From positions 1-64,000 of the forward strand of contig NZ_SODF01000003.1 of assembly GCF_004365875.1 (NCBI RefSeq): 64,000 nucleotides of DNA. The letters are read 5' to 3'. Shown here piece after piece: positions 7,635-16,279 of this stretch. The number at the start of each line of letters is the position of its first letter. The stretch's first letter is position 1. Position numbers and translations under genes: made by a program. Under the pieces are notes generated by a model. It ran no database searches, was not told the DNA's origin, and saw only the letters and a program-made list of their open reading frames with translations. The DNA is from Kribbella kalugense. Its GTDB lineage: Bacteria; Actinomycetota; Actinomycetes; Propionibacteriales; Kribbellaceae.

Positions 7635-8219
7635 CTACGGTTCCAGCGGGAGCCCTGCGAGTTGGTCGAAGGCGAGGTCCATGGTTGCGAGGTACTTCGG
7701 GAGCGTGTCGTCGACATCCAGGTGCTGGTACGTCGCCATGACGACGCCGACGACCGCTCCGGCCCAGGCGCGGACGGCGATGTCCTCGGGGGAACGACCG
7801 GTCCGTTCGGCGGCCAGGCCGGCGAGCAGGTCGATGCCTTCGTACAGTTGGTCGAGCATGCGGGCCCGCAGCTCGGGGGCGTTCATCACCAACTGCTGGC
7901 GTTCGGACTCCAGCACCCACTCGGCCTCGGAGAGGGTGTCCATGCTTTGCCGGATCGCTCCCCGGAGGGCCTCGGTCGGACTCAGCTCGGGCGGCTGACT
8001 CCGGAACAGTTCGATCAGCACCGGGTCGAGCCGGTCGAAGACGATGGTGTCCTCTTTGGTCGCGAAGTACCGGAAGAACGTTGCCGGCGACACCTCGGCC
8101 GCGGCCGCGATCTCCTGGACCGTCGTCGCGGCGTACCCCTGCTTCCGGAACAACCGCAGCGCATGCTCCTGGATCGCCGCCCGGGTCTTCGCCTTCTTCC
8201 GCTCCCGCAAACCACTCAT
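7635..8219 (-). CDS. TetR-family transcriptional regulator
   Basis: 194 aa. The N-terminal TetR helix-turn-helix is clear (TRAAIQEHALRLFRKQGYAATTV, with EVSPATFFRYFATKED as the recognition part). The C-terminal domain is all helical and would bind a ligand. Its start overlaps the end of the MFS exporter gene by 4 bp (8216-8219), so exporter and repressor are one transcript. The likely target is the nested palindrome at 9743-9780 in front of the exporter, giving ligand-induced efflux with autoregulation. Confidence 0.93.
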   Translation of the reverse strand: MSGLRERKKAKTRAAIQEHALRLFRKQGYAATTVQEIAAAAEVSPATFFRYFATKEDTIVFDRLDPVLIELFRSQPPELSPTEALRGAIRQSMDTLSEAEWVLESERQQLVMNAPELRARMLDQLYEGIDLLAGLAAERTGRSPEDIAVRAWAGAVVGVVMATYQHLDVDDTLPKYLATMDLAFDQLAGLPLEP

Positions 8220-9730
8220 ACGCCGATTGTGGCAACTTTCTCCTGGCTGGCGTCGGCGGCGCGGGTACGGCGGGGCAGGAAAGCCAGCGCGAGCACGATC
8301 GACACCACCGCGAGCCCGCTGCACACCCACAACGTCACGTCCATCCCGTTGACGAACGCCGCCCGAGCGGAGCGCACGAGTCCGGGCGAACCGATCGCGA
8401 CCGCCGCCGACGCACTGTCGCGAGCCGCAGCCGCCGCTGCGGGCGGCAGTCCGCTGACGTCCAGGTGGTTCCGGTACGCCGCATTGAGCACCGTCCCGAG
8501 GATCGCGACCCCGAGCGTGCCACCGACCTGACGCGAGGCCTGGATCAGCGCGGACCCGGATCCACTGCGCTCGATCGGCAACGCGGCGAGCGCGAGCCCG
8601 TTCATCGGCGGCAGGGTGAACCCGATGCTCACACCGACCAGGCTGACCCAGATCGCCGTCACGCCGTACCCGTCGCCGACTCTCGTGAACGCACCGATCG
8701 CCAGCCCGATCAGCATCAACGAGAACCCGATCGCCACCGAGACCCGCGCCCCGGCCACCTCGACCAACCGCTCGGCAACCTTCGCGCCGATTAGCATCCC
8801 GCCGATGATCGGCAGCAACCGCAATCCGGCCTGGAACGCATCCGCACCCTGCACCGCCTGGAACAACTGCGGCAGCACGAACAGCAAGCCCACCAAGGCG
8901 AACGACGCCAACGTCGCGAGCACCGTCCCCCAGGTGAAGCCCGCCGACCGGAACAACTTCAAGTCGATCAACGGATCCGCCGCACGCCGTGCCCAGGCCC
9001 AGAACGCGACCAGGAAGACCACTCCACCCCCGATCCCGCCGAGCGCCCAGGCCGAGCCCCATCCATGCTCCCCGGCCGCGATGAACCCGTACGTCAGCGC
9101 GACCAACCCGGCCGCGGTGAGCAGGATCCCCGGTACGTCGATCCGCCGCGACCGGTGGCCGGCCGTCCGCGGGATCAGCAGGGCGACTGCAACTAGTCCG
9201 ATTGCAACTAGTGGCAGGTTGATCAGGAAGATCGAACCCCAGCGGTAGTGGTCCAGCAGCCAGCCACCGAGCAGCGGGCCGAGCGGGATCCCGAGCGAGT
9301 TCGCCATCAGCCAGATCGTCATCGCGCGCTGGCGCTCTTCCGGGGCGAACAGGATGTTCAGCAACGACATCGACAGCGGAATCAGGAATGCCGAGCCGAT
9401 CCCGAGCGCCGCCCGGGCCGCGATCAGCTGACCGGGCGAGTTCGCGAACGCACACGCCGCCGACGCCAGTCCGAACACCACCAGCGCGCCGAGCATCAGC
9501 CACTTCGGCCCGAACCGGTCGCCGAGCAGGCCGGCCGGAAGCAGCAGCGAGGCGAGCACCAGCGTGTACGCGTTCGCGAACCACTGGAGCTGACTGGTCG
9601 ACGCGTTCAGATCGGTCGCGAGCGTCGGCAGCGCGACGTTCAGCACGGTCAGATCCAGCCCGATCACGATCAGGCTGATGGACATCGCACCCAGCGCCCA
9701 CCACCGGCGCGGATCGAGCGAGACGGTCAT
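8216..9730 (-). CDS. MFS drug exporter, DHA2 (14-TMS, EmrB/QacA type)
   Basis: 504 aa, about 14 hydrophobic segments. The motif IGLDLTVLNVALPTL in TMS1 (motif D1) and GLLGDRFGPKW after TMS2 (motif A) are typical of DHA2 proton-driven multidrug exporters. The C-terminal TMS runs into a short basic tail. ATG 9730 has AAAGGTGA upstream. It is first in a two-gene operon with the TetR regulator at 7635. Exports an unknown toxic compound across the cytoplasmic membrane. Confidence 0.92.
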   Translation of the reverse strand: MTVSLDPRRWWALGAMSISLIVIGLDLTVLNVALPTLATDLNASTSQLQWFANAYTLVLASLLLPAGLLGDRFGPKWLMLGALVVFGLASAACAFANSPGQLIAARAALGIGSAFLIPLSMSLLNILFAPEERQRAMTIWLMANSLGIPLGPLLGGWLLDHYRWGSIFLINLPLVAIGLVAVALLIPRTAGHRSRRIDVPGILLTAAGLVALTYGFIAAGEHGWGSAWALGGIGGGVVFLVAFWAWARRAADPLIDLKLFRSAGFTWGTVLATLASFALVGLLFVLPQLFQAVQGADAFQAGLRLLPIIGGMLIGAKVAERLVEVAGARVSVAIGFSLMLIGLAIGAFTRVGDGYGVTAIWVSLVGVSIGFTLPPMNGLALAALPIERSGSGSALIQASRQVGGTLGVAILGTVLNAAYRNHLDVSGLPPAAAAAARDSASAAVAIGSPGLVRSARAAFVNGMDVTLWVCSGLAVVSIVLALAFLPRRTRAADASQEKVATIGV

Positions 9731-9742
9731 GACGAATCACCT

Positions 9743-9780
9743 TTCTGAGATCAACTCTAATTTGAGAGTAAATCTCAGAA
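9743..9780 (-). promoter_or_regulatory. Nested palindromic operator before MFS exporter
   Basis: TTCTGAGAT (9743-9751) and ATCTCAGAA (9772-9780) form a perfect 9-bp inverted repeat. Inside it ACTCT (9754-9758) and AGAGT (9765-9769) form a second one. TAGAGT on the minus strand (9759-9754) can serve as the -10. A TetR dimer bound here would block the promoter. Confidence 0.65.
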
Positions 9781-9791
9781 TCACGATCTGT

Positions 9792-10502
9792 CTAGCTGCG
9801 ATGCGCCGCCAGACCGTCCAGCACATGCCCGAGGCTCCGTTCGAAGAGCCGGTCGAACCGGTCGGCAGCATGTGGCGTCTCGGCCTCGAGCATCATCCGG
9901 CTCAGATGTGGATAGTCGCCGCTCCCGATCACCCGCTCGCCGTACTGCGCCTGTTTCGCCAGCCAGTCGGACATCGCCGCCTGGTCACCACGCGCCGCCT
10001 CGAGCTCAGCGATCTCCTCGAGGGCATGACCGCGAACGAAGGTCAGCAACGTGGCCGCCTGCGCCAGCACCTCGTCGGCATCCAGCCCCGGCACGTCGAC
10101 CGCGGCGTACGTCGCTTCCAACCAGGCAAGGGTGTTCGGCCCGAGGACTGGCCTGGTCGCCGGCAGTCGAACGAGCCACGGATGACGCAGCATGAGCGCC
10201 CGCTGTTCGTGGGCGACCGCTGTCAGGTCGGCACGCCAGTCGCCCGTCGGGGCCGGCGGCCTGCCGTCACCCATGGCGTGATCGACCATCAGGTCGAAGA
10301 GTTCGTCCTTGCCATCGACGTACCGGTAGAGCGAGGTGGTGCCGGTGGCGAGCTCGGTCGCGATCCGCCGCATCGACACCGCCGTGAGCCCTTCGGCATC
10401 CGCGACCCGGACGGCGGCCGCGGCGATCTCGGCGCGACTGTGCGCCGGCCGGGGCCCGCGGGCGGCTCGCTCCGGTCGGAGCCAGATCGGTGGTCGGTCC
10501 AT
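9792..10502 (-). CDS. TetR-family regulator
   Basis: 236 aa from ATG 10502. A GTG at 10523 is possible but would lie inside the operator palindrome. The helix-turn-helix is near residues 20-65 (AEIAAAAVRVADAEGLTAVSM then ATGTTSLYRYVDGKDEL). The ligand domain contains a HPWLVRLPATRP helix seen in one TetR subfamily (TetR_C_11-like). It is divergent from the alpha/beta hydrolase at 10577, with a 17-bp inverted repeat between the two starts, so it most likely represses the hydrolase and itself. Confidence 0.9.
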   Translation of the reverse strand: MDRPPIWLRPERAARGPRPAHSRAEIAAAAVRVADAEGLTAVSMRRIATELATGTTSLYRYVDGKDELFDLMVDHAMGDGRPPAPTGDWRADLTAVAHEQRALMLRHPWLVRLPATRPVLGPNTLAWLEATYAAVDVPGLDADEVLAQAATLLTFVRGHALEEIAELEAARGDQAAMSDWLAKQAQYGERVIGSGDYPHLSRMMLEAETPHAADRFDRLFERSLGHVLDGLAAHRS

Positions 10503-10519
10503 GGGCAGGAGTTTACTGC

Positions 10520-10557
10520 GCACGCTGTTCGCAGTACGGTTACTGCGAACAGTGTGC
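10520..10557. promoter_or_regulatory. 17-bp inverted-repeat operator between TetR and hydrolase
   Basis: Bases 10520-10536 and 10541-10557 are inverse complements over 17 bp with one G-T mismatch; the inner 12 bp (CTGTTCGCAGTA and its inverse) are perfect and separated by CGGT. The site covers the space just upstream of both divergent starts, typical of a TetR operator. Confidence 0.75.
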
Positions 10558-10576
10558 CCGGGTTTGGGGAGGACAG

Positions 10577-11413
10577 ATGTACCGCAAGGGATCGGTGGTG
10601 TCGGCCGACGGCACGGTGATCGGTTATCGGCAGGTCGGGAGTGGGCCGGGCGTGATCCTGCTGCACGGTTCGATGCTGGCCGCGCAGAACTTCATGAAGC
10701 TGGCCTCGGCCCTCGATACGGACTTCACCGTCACCGTGCCCGACCGCCGAGGACGCGGGCTGAGCGGTCCCTATGGACCGGACTTCGGCATCGATCGCGA
10801 GGTCGAGGATCTGCAGGCTCTGCTCAAGGAGACCGGCGCAGCCAAGGTCTTCGGACTGAGCTCAGGGGCTTTGATCGGGCTGCGGACCGCGATGGTCACG
10901 CCGGCCATCGACCAGCTCGCCCTCTACGAACCACCGCTGTCGATCAACGGCTCCGTACCGCTCGAATGGGGGCAGCGCTACCGGCGCGAGCTCGCCGCCG
11001 GCCGATCAGGCGCTGCGCTGGCGACCGTGTTCAAAGGCCTCGGGGTCGATCCACTCTTCCGGGCCATCCCACGGTTTCTGCTCGTCCCGCTGCTGACTCT
11101 CGGCATGCGTTTCCAGTCGAAGGCCAACGGCGACGACGTGCCGATCCCCGACCTGATCCCGACGATGACAGGCGACCTTCGCATCCTCGAGCAGCTGGCG
11201 GACACCGGCAAGGAGTACGCGACCGTCGACGCCGACGTCCTGCTCCTCACGGGCTCCCGGAGTCCGGCGTACTTCGGGATCTCGCTGGACGAACTCACCG
11301 CAGTACTCCCGCACTCGACGCTCCGCACCCTCCCGAAACTCGACCACTCCGGTCCTGAAGACGACGGCGATCCGAGCACGGTGGGCGAAGTCCTACGCCC
11401 CTTCTTCGCCTGA
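10577..11413 (+). CDS. Alpha/beta hydrolase
   Basis: 278 aa. HGSMLAAQNF carries the oxyanion-hole HG motif and the nucleophile elbow is GLSSGA (G-x-S-x-G) near residue 97. VPDRRGRGLSG is the usual strand-turn before helix B. A likely catalytic His is in the C-terminal KLDHSGPED. ATG 10577 follows GGGGAGGA by 3 nt. Controlled by the divergent TetR protein. Its 3' end overlaps the convergent hydrolase at 11393 by 21 bp. The substrate is not evident. Confidence 0.88.
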   Translation: MYRKGSVVSADGTVIGYRQVGSGPGVILLHGSMLAAQNFMKLASALDTDFTVTVPDRRGRGLSGPYGPDFGIDREVEDLQALLKETGAAKVFGLSSGALIGLRTAMVTPAIDQLALYEPPLSINGSVPLEWGQRYRRELAAGRSGAALATVFKGLGVDPLFRAIPRFLLVPLLTLGMRFQSKANGDDVPIPDLIPTMTGDLRILEQLADTGKEYATVDADVLLLTGSRSPAYFGISLDELTAVLPHSTLRTLPKLDHSGPEDDGDPSTVGEVLRPFFA

Positions 11414-12241
11414 GACCACGCGCCGAAGGAGGACTCTTACCGCTTCCGGATCCTCGCGCCAGGGCGAGTGGCCGGCGTTCGGGATCAGCTCGAAGGCGTG
11501 GTTCGGGGCGTGGTCGGCCAGCTCGCGGACTGCGGATGCCGGGCGGGGATCGCCCTCGCCATGGATGAAGGTGATCGGAGCTTGGATGGTCGCCGCGAGG
11601 CTTGCGACGTACCCATCGGGCCAGCCGTGCGTCTCCTTCGCTAGCGCGCGGTTGGCCGCGAAGTTGATCGGAAGGTCGACGGACGCGCTCTCGTACGCCC
11701 AGGCCATCGCCTGCTCGCGGTCGGCGTAATCGGTGAACCACGACAGCACGCGGAACTCGGTCTCCTCGGCCGGGGTCCGCGGCCGCCGTTCGGACAGGTC
11801 GTCGAGTCGCTCGCGCTGTTCCACGGTCATCCGGCGCTCCTGCTCCGCCTGACACGGCGTACGCCAGTCGCCGATCCCGACACCGTCCAGGTAAACGACT
11901 CCGGCCACCTGGTCGCCGTACGACGCGGCGTACATCAGCGCGAGCGAGGCGCCGAAGGAATGGCCGAGGACGACGATCCGCTCATGACCCCAGTACGCAC
12001 GGAGTTCGTCGATGTCCTGGGCGAGACGGGCCATGGTCTGGGTGTCGGACGGATCCGAGCGGCCGCAACCGCGTTGGTCGAAGCGATGGACGACGGTGAG
12101 GTCGTCGATCATCTCCGCGAGTACGGCGTAGTCGTCCCACAAGCCCGGTCCACCGTGCAGGATCACGACCGCCGGCGCGGAGCTGGCAGAACCGGTGGTT
12201 GCGGTCCACAACCGAACGCCGTCAGATGTCGAAAACGGCAT
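11393..12241 (-). CDS. Proline-iminopeptidase-like alpha/beta hydrolase
   Basis: 282 aa from ATG 12241. The HGGPG motif, the DQRGCGRSDP stretch and the nucleophile elbow GHSFGA are the signature of the S33 prolyl aminopeptidase family. FELIPNAGHSPWRED supplies the catalytic His. The start overlaps the end of the MBL gene by 20 bp, so it is probably the last gene of the murI-MBL transcript. A peptide or ester substrate is equally possible. Confidence 0.85.
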   Translation of the reverse strand: MPFSTSDGVRLWTATTGSASSAPAVVILHGGPGLWDDYAVLAEMIDDLTVVHRFDQRGCGRSDPSDTQTMARLAQDIDELRAYWGHERIVVLGHSFGASLALMYAASYGDQVAGVVYLDGVGIGDWRTPCQAEQERRMTVEQRERLDDLSERRPRTPAEETEFRVLSWFTDYADREQAMAWAYESASVDLPINFAANRALAKETHGWPDGYVASLAATIQAPITFIHGEGDPRPASAVRELADHAPNHAFELIPNAGHSPWREDPEAVRVLLRRVVSGEEGA

Positions 12242-12968
12242 GCGGGGTAGCGATCTCGACCGGACCGGGGAAGGTACGACGGGCATTGTCGGCTTGCGTG
12301 ACGCGGTCGTACCAGGGCGGGACGTGGGTGATGACCAGCTTCTTCACGCCGGCCCTCTTGGCGTGCTCGCCGGCGTCGGCCGGAGTCAGGTGCAGGTCGG
12401 TCGGGTTGTTCGGATCGTTGTCCGGAAGCGCCGCCTCGGACAGCAGGATGTCGGCGCCGCGAGCGAGCTCGATCAACGCGTCGTTCGGCCCGGTGTCGCC
12501 GGTGTAGACGAGCGACGTACCGCCGTGCTCGACCCGGATCGCGTATGCCGGCACCGGGTGCACCATCGGCGCGGTCCTGATCGTGAACGGCCCGACGGTC
12601 TGGACTTGCTGCCAGGCATAGAAGTCCAGCTGCTCCTCCATCCCCGGGTCGAGCGGCAGGTCGTAGGCCAGCGCCATCCGCGCGGACGTACCGGGCGGGC
12701 CGAAGACGGGGATCCGCGGAATCGGTGCGCCCGGCGCGTACTTCGCCGCGACGTACAGGCCGCACAGATCCATGCAGTGGTCAGGATGCAGGTGAGACAG
12801 GCCGATCGCCCCGATCTCCGGTACGGCGAGGTGCCGCTGGAGCGAACCGAGCGCACCACTGCCGAGATCGAGGATCAGGTTGAACCCCTCGGCCGTGACC
12901 AGATAACTCGAGGCGGCCGAGTCCGGCCCGGGCACAGACCCGGAGCAACCGATCACGGTGAGCTTCAT
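12222..12968 (-). CDS. MBL-fold metallo-hydrolase (Rv1339-type)
   Basis: 248 aa. The metal-binding HxHxDH motif is visible as SHLHPDHC near residue 62, with further ligands in the VHPVPAY and YTGDTGPND regions and THVPPW near the end. ATG 12968 follows AAGG. The gene next to murI in mycobacteria, Rv1339, is of this type and has been described as an atypical cAMP phosphodiesterase. The same role here is inferred from position and fold. Normally followed by rph-rdgB; here a hydrolase and the accessory block intervene. Confidence 0.85.
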   Translation of the reverse strand: MKLTVIGCSGSVPGPDSAASSYLVTAEGFNLILDLGSGALGSLQRHLAVPEIGAIGLSHLHPDHCMDLCGLYVAAKYAPGAPIPRIPVFGPPGTSARMALAYDLPLDPGMEEQLDFYAWQQVQTVGPFTIRTAPMVHPVPAYAIRVEHGGTSLVYTGDTGPNDALIELARGADILLSEAALPDNDPNNPTDLHLTPADAGEHAKRAGVKKLVITHVPPWYDRVTQADNARRTFPGPVEIATPHAVFDI

Positions 12969-13103
12969 ACCTTGAACACTACCGGCGAGTTCCGTCACTC
13001 GCAGGACCACCGGACGCGTCGATCGGGTTGCTACACAGGCATTCCGCCGTCGACCGATGCCTCCGACAACGTCCCGGGATGCTCGGTGCGATCCAAGTCA
13101 CAC

Positions 13104-13907
13104 TCATCGGACCCACGCGAACTGATCGACGGACGAGAGCACCGGGCCGAGGAAGCGGGAGCCGATGGCCGCGAACTCGTCGGGGCTTCCGGTGGTGACG
13201 AAGCGGTGCTGCGGGGCCGGAAGGTTGTCCGGGCGGAGCAGGCCCGTCTTGGTCAGGACGCTGTAGACGTCCTTCGCGCATTCGTCGGCGCTGCTGACCA
13301 GCGTGACGTTGTCGCCCATCACGTACGAGATCACGCCGGTGAGCAGCGGATAGTGCGTGCAGCCGAGGATCAACGTGTCGACGCCGGCCTCGACCATCGG
13401 ATCCAGGTACTCGTGCGCTGCCTCGATCAGCTCCGGCCCGGACGTCACGCCGGCCTCGACGAACGGCACGAACTTCGGGCACGCCTGCGTGAACAGCTCG
13501 ATCTGCGGAGCGGCAGCGAAGCCGTCGTCGTAGGCAAGCGACTGTGCCGTTGCCTTGGTACAGATCACGCCGACGCGCTGATTCCGCGTCGCGGCAACCG
13601 CTCGCCGTGCGGCGGGCAGGATCACCTCGACGACAGGTACGTCGTACCGTTCGCGGGCGTCTCGCAGCATCGCGGCGCTCGCGGAGTTGCACGCGATCAC
13701 GACCATCTTCACGCCGGCCTCGACCAGATGGTCCAGGCACTCGAGCGCGTACTCACGCACCTCGGCGATCGGTTTGGGACCATACGGCTGCCGCGCGGTG
13801 TCACCCAGATACAGGATCGGTTCGTGCGGCAACTGATCGAGTACCGCGCGGGCGACGGTGAGTCCCCCGAAGCCTGAGTCGAAGATCCCCACCGGTGCGT
13901 CAGTCAC
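13104..13907 (-). CDS. murI: Glutamate racemase
   Basis: About 267 aa. It converts L- to D-glutamate for peptidoglycan. The N-terminal APVGIFDSGFGGLT, the catalytic cysteine motifs ACNSASA (near 75) and GCTHYPL (near 187), and GDTARQPYG are all present. I prefer GTG 13907: TATAAG on the minus strand (about 13920-13915) is a good -10 and would start the mRNA at or near this codon, i.e. leaderless. GTG 13931 would add 8 residues but overlaps the -10. Confidence 0.95.
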   Translation of the reverse strand: MTDAPVGIFDSGFGGLTVARAVLDQLPHEPILYLGDTARQPYGPKPIAEVREYALECLDHLVEAGVKMVVIACNSASAAMLRDARERYDVPVVEVILPAARRAVAATRNQRVGVICTKATAQSLAYDDGFAAAPQIELFTQACPKFVPFVEAGVTSGPELIEAAHEYLDPMVEAGVDTLILGCTHYPLLTGVISYVMGDNVTLVSSADECAKDVYSVLTKTGLLRPDNLPAPQHRFVTTGSPDEFAAIGSRFLGPVLSSVDQFAWVR

Positions 13908-14075
13908 ACCGAAGAGCTTATACAGGTCCACTTCCGGGCAGGTCCGAAGCCAGCCTTACCTAACTCCACCAACCGACACGCCGGGGTTATCCACATCTTT
14001 ACGTTATGGAATTGCCTTTTCGCGTGATGCACGCCACTCTGGAGCGATGTTTGTTCGACCGCCCCTCGGAACGCC

Positions 14076-14432
14076 ATGAACCTGGCGCACCACATCGCGG
14101 TGGTACTGGGCACCGCACCAACTCCACAGCCTGATCACGTGACCGCTGCAGGACAGGCGGCCAACCAGGCCACGGATTCCAACACGGGCACTGCCGCGGA
14201 CGTGCTGACGGCCATCGGGCCGACCGGCATGCTGTTGCTGCTCCTGATCGCGGCGTTCGTTCTGTACGTCGTCTCACTGTCCCTGCACCCGAACGCGAAA
14301 TGCGGCCGATGCAAGGGTGCCGGCCGGCACCACGGCAGCATTTTCAGCTACGCCCAACGCCCCTGCAGCAGCTGCAAGGGCCGCGGGATCCAGCCCCGGC
14401 TCGGCCGCAAGCTCTTCTTCAAAGAGTCCTAG
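14076..14432 (+). CDS. Small membrane protein with DnaJ-type CxxCxGxG zinc motifs
   Basis: 118 aa. After an Ala/Thr-rich N-terminus (1-45) there is one strong membrane segment (residues 48-70). A short cytoplasmic tail follows with CGRCKGAG and CSSCKGRG, two CxxCxGxG modules like those of the DnaJ zinc finger. Two Cys pairs would bind one zinc. It occupies the position between cysM and murI that a rhomboid protease gene holds in mycobacteria. The function is unknown; thiol or zinc chemistry at the membrane is possible. Confidence 0.75.
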   Translation: MNLAHHIAVVLGTAPTPQPDHVTAAGQAANQATDSNTGTAADVLTAIGPTGMLLLLLIAAFVLYVVSLSLHPNAKCGRCKGAGRHHGSIFSYAQRPCSSCKGRGIQPRLGRKLFFKES

Positions 14433-14519
14433 CCGGAATCAGATTTAGGTGCCCAAGGCAACGACAGGCACTCGCCCGGACCGGCCTCCGCCCGCCGGCC
14501 CGGACCATCCCTTGCCGCC

Positions 14520-15467
14520 TCAGGCCCAGAGTTGGCCGTCGAGGCGATCCTCGGCCTCGTCGATCGTGCCTTCGTAGGCGCCGGTCGACAGGTACTTCCA
14601 GCCGCCGTCCGCGACCACGAACGCGATATCCGCGGTCTCGCCCTCACGCACGCACTTCGCGGCCTGACCGAGCGCCGCGTGCAGGATCGCGCCGGTCGAG
14701 ATGCCGGCGAAGATGCCCTCGTTGTCGAGCAGCTCGCGAACCCGTCGTACGGCGTCCCGCGGTCCGACCGAGAACCGCGCGTCGATCAGCGTCGCGTCGT
14801 ACAGCTCCGGGACGAAGCCCTCGTCGAGGTTGCGCAGGCCGTAGACGAGTTCGCCGTACCGCGGCTCGGCGGCGACGATCTTCACGTCCGGCTTGTGCTC
14901 CCGGAAGAACCGGCCGGCGCCCATCAACGTGCCGGTCGTGCCGAGTCCGGCGACGAAGTGGGTCACGGACGGGAGGTCGTCGAGGATCTCACGGGCGGTG
15001 CCGTCGTAGTGGGCGAGCGCGTTCGACGGGTTGCCGTACTGGTACAGCATCACCCAGTCGGGATGGTCCTCCGCGACCTGCTTCGCGACCCGGACGGCCT
15101 CGTTCGAACCGCCGGCCGCCGGCGAGGAGATGATCTCGGCGCCCCACATCCGCAGGATCTGGCGGCGCTCCTCGGAGGTGTTCTCCGGCATCACGCAGAC
15201 CATCCGGTAGCCGCGCAGCTTGGCCGCCATCGCCAGCGAGATGCCGGTGTTGCCCGACGTCGGCTCCAGGATCGTGTTGCCCGGCCGGAGCCGGCCGTCC
15301 TTCTCGGCGTCCAGCAACATCCGCAGCGCGGCCCGGTCCTTGATCGAACCGGTCGGGTTGTGGTCCTCGAGCTTGGCCCAGAGGCGTACGTCGCCTGACG
15401 GCGAGAGCTTCGGCAGCCCGACCAGCGGCGTACCTCCGACCGAATCCAGCAGGCTGTCGAAGCGCAT
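14520..15467 (-). CDS. cysM: CysO-dependent cysteine synthase (O-phosphoserine type)
   Basis: 315 aa PLP enzyme of fold type II. The Schiff-base Lys is in PTGSIKDRAALRM near residue 46, the phosphate or substrate loop is TSGNTGIS near 77, and a Gly-rich PLP-phosphate loop lies at GLGTTGT near 183. Adjacent cysO and mec mark it as the CysM that uses thiocarboxylated CysO as sulfur donor rather than free sulfide. The start is 2 bp from the cysO stop, giving a mec-cysO-cysM operon. Confidence 0.93.
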   Translation of the reverse strand: MRFDSLLDSVGGTPLVGLPKLSPSGDVRLWAKLEDHNPTGSIKDRAALRMLLDAEKDGRLRPGNTILEPTSGNTGISLAMAAKLRGYRMVCVMPENTSEERRQILRMWGAEIISSPAAGGSNEAVRVAKQVAEDHPDWVMLYQYGNPSNALAHYDGTAREILDDLPSVTHFVAGLGTTGTLMGAGRFFREHKPDVKIVAAEPRYGELVYGLRNLDEGFVPELYDATLIDARFSVGPRDAVRRVRELLDNEGIFAGISTGAILHAALGQAAKCVREGETADIAFVVADGGWKYLSTGAYEGTIDEAEDRLDGQLWA

Positions 15468-15469
15468 GA

Positions 15470-15748
15470 TCAGCCGCCGGCGACCGCGGGCAGCACGACG
15501 ACCACGTCGCCGTCCTTGATCCCGGTCTTCAGGCCGCCGGTGAACCGGACGTCCTCGTCGTTCACGTAGACGTTCACGAACCGGCGCAGTTCCTCCGGCT
15601 CGCCCTCCACGATGCGCTCCTTGAGGCCCGGGTGGGCGCCGTTCACGTTGTCGATGAACTCGGCCAGGGTCGCGCCGTCACCGTTGACCGCCTTCGCGCC
15701 ACCGGTGTAGGTGCGCAGGATCGTCGGCACGCGCAGCTCGATCGCCAT
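15470..15748 (-). CDS. cysO: Sulfur carrier protein CysO (ThiS/MoaD-like)
   Basis: 92 aa, beta-grasp ubiquitin-like fold. It ends in ...VLPAVAGG, the di-glycine tail that is adenylated and thiocarboxylated and then loaded with cysteine. Charged loops with EGEPEELRRF and the VYVNDEDVRF strand are typical. ATG 15748 has a purine-rich GAGAGC just upstream. Encoded between the protease (Mec) that frees cysteine and the synthase (CysM) that uses the carrier. Confidence 0.95.
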   Translation of the reverse strand: MAIELRVPTILRTYTGGAKAVNGDGATLAEFIDNVNGAHPGLKERIVEGEPEELRRFVNVYVNDEDVRFTGGLKTGIKDGDVVVVLPAVAGG

Positions 15749-15749
15749 C

Positions 15750-16208
15750 TCAGTGCTCTCCTTCAGAGGTGTCTTCATAGGAACCAACGACGCGTACTTC
15801 TTCTTCCGTGACCTCGCCGTCGACGATCCGGTACGAGCGGAACTCGACCGGCCCGTCGTACGCCGGGGAGTCCGCACCGTCCCGCGTCGACACCAGCACG
15901 TAGTGCGCGCCGGGCTCCTGGGCCAGGTTGATGTCGGTCCGCGACGGGTACGCCTCGGTGGCAGTGTGCGAGTGGTAGATCACCACCGGCTCCTCGTCGC
16001 GCTCGTCCATCTCCTTGTACAGCTGGAACAGATCTCCGGAGTCGAACTCGTAGAACGTCGGCGACATGGCCGCATTCAGCATCGGCACGAACCGAGTCCC
16101 CCGATCCGACCCAGCCACCCCGGCAACCACGCCGCACGCCTCGTCCGGATGATCCTTCCGGGCATGCTCAACGATCGCGTCGTACGTCCCCTGTTCGATG
16201 ACCAGCAC
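15750..16208 (-). CDS. mec: [CysO]-cysteine peptidase, JAMM/Mov34 metalloprotease
   Basis: 152 aa from GTG 16208. The JAMM zinc motif is clear: YHSHTATEAYPSRTD (HxH, Ser, Asp), with the upstream Glu in the DHPDEACG region. It cuts cysteine from the CysO C-terminus in the cytoplasm. The alternative TTG 16247 would add 13 residues before the first strand LVIEQ, with no better ribosome site. One base separates it from cysO. Confidence 0.93.
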   Translation of the reverse strand: MLVIEQGTYDAIVEHARKDHPDEACGVVAGVAGSDRGTRFVPMLNAAMSPTFYEFDSGDLFQLYKEMDERDEEPVVIYHSHTATEAYPSRTDINLAQEPGAHYVLVSTRDGADSPAYDGPVEFRSYRIVDGEVTEEEVRVVGSYEDTSEGEH

Positions 16209-16279
16209 AAGACCACGGTACGGCGACCGTGAGACCCACCCCGCCAACCCGGGACTCGGTCCACAATGCGGACAGAGCG

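Noticed and set aside
7635..9740. A 701-codon frame joining the exporter region to the TetR protein
   Set aside because: The TetR protein starts at 8219; the rest is the off-frame of the MFS gene.
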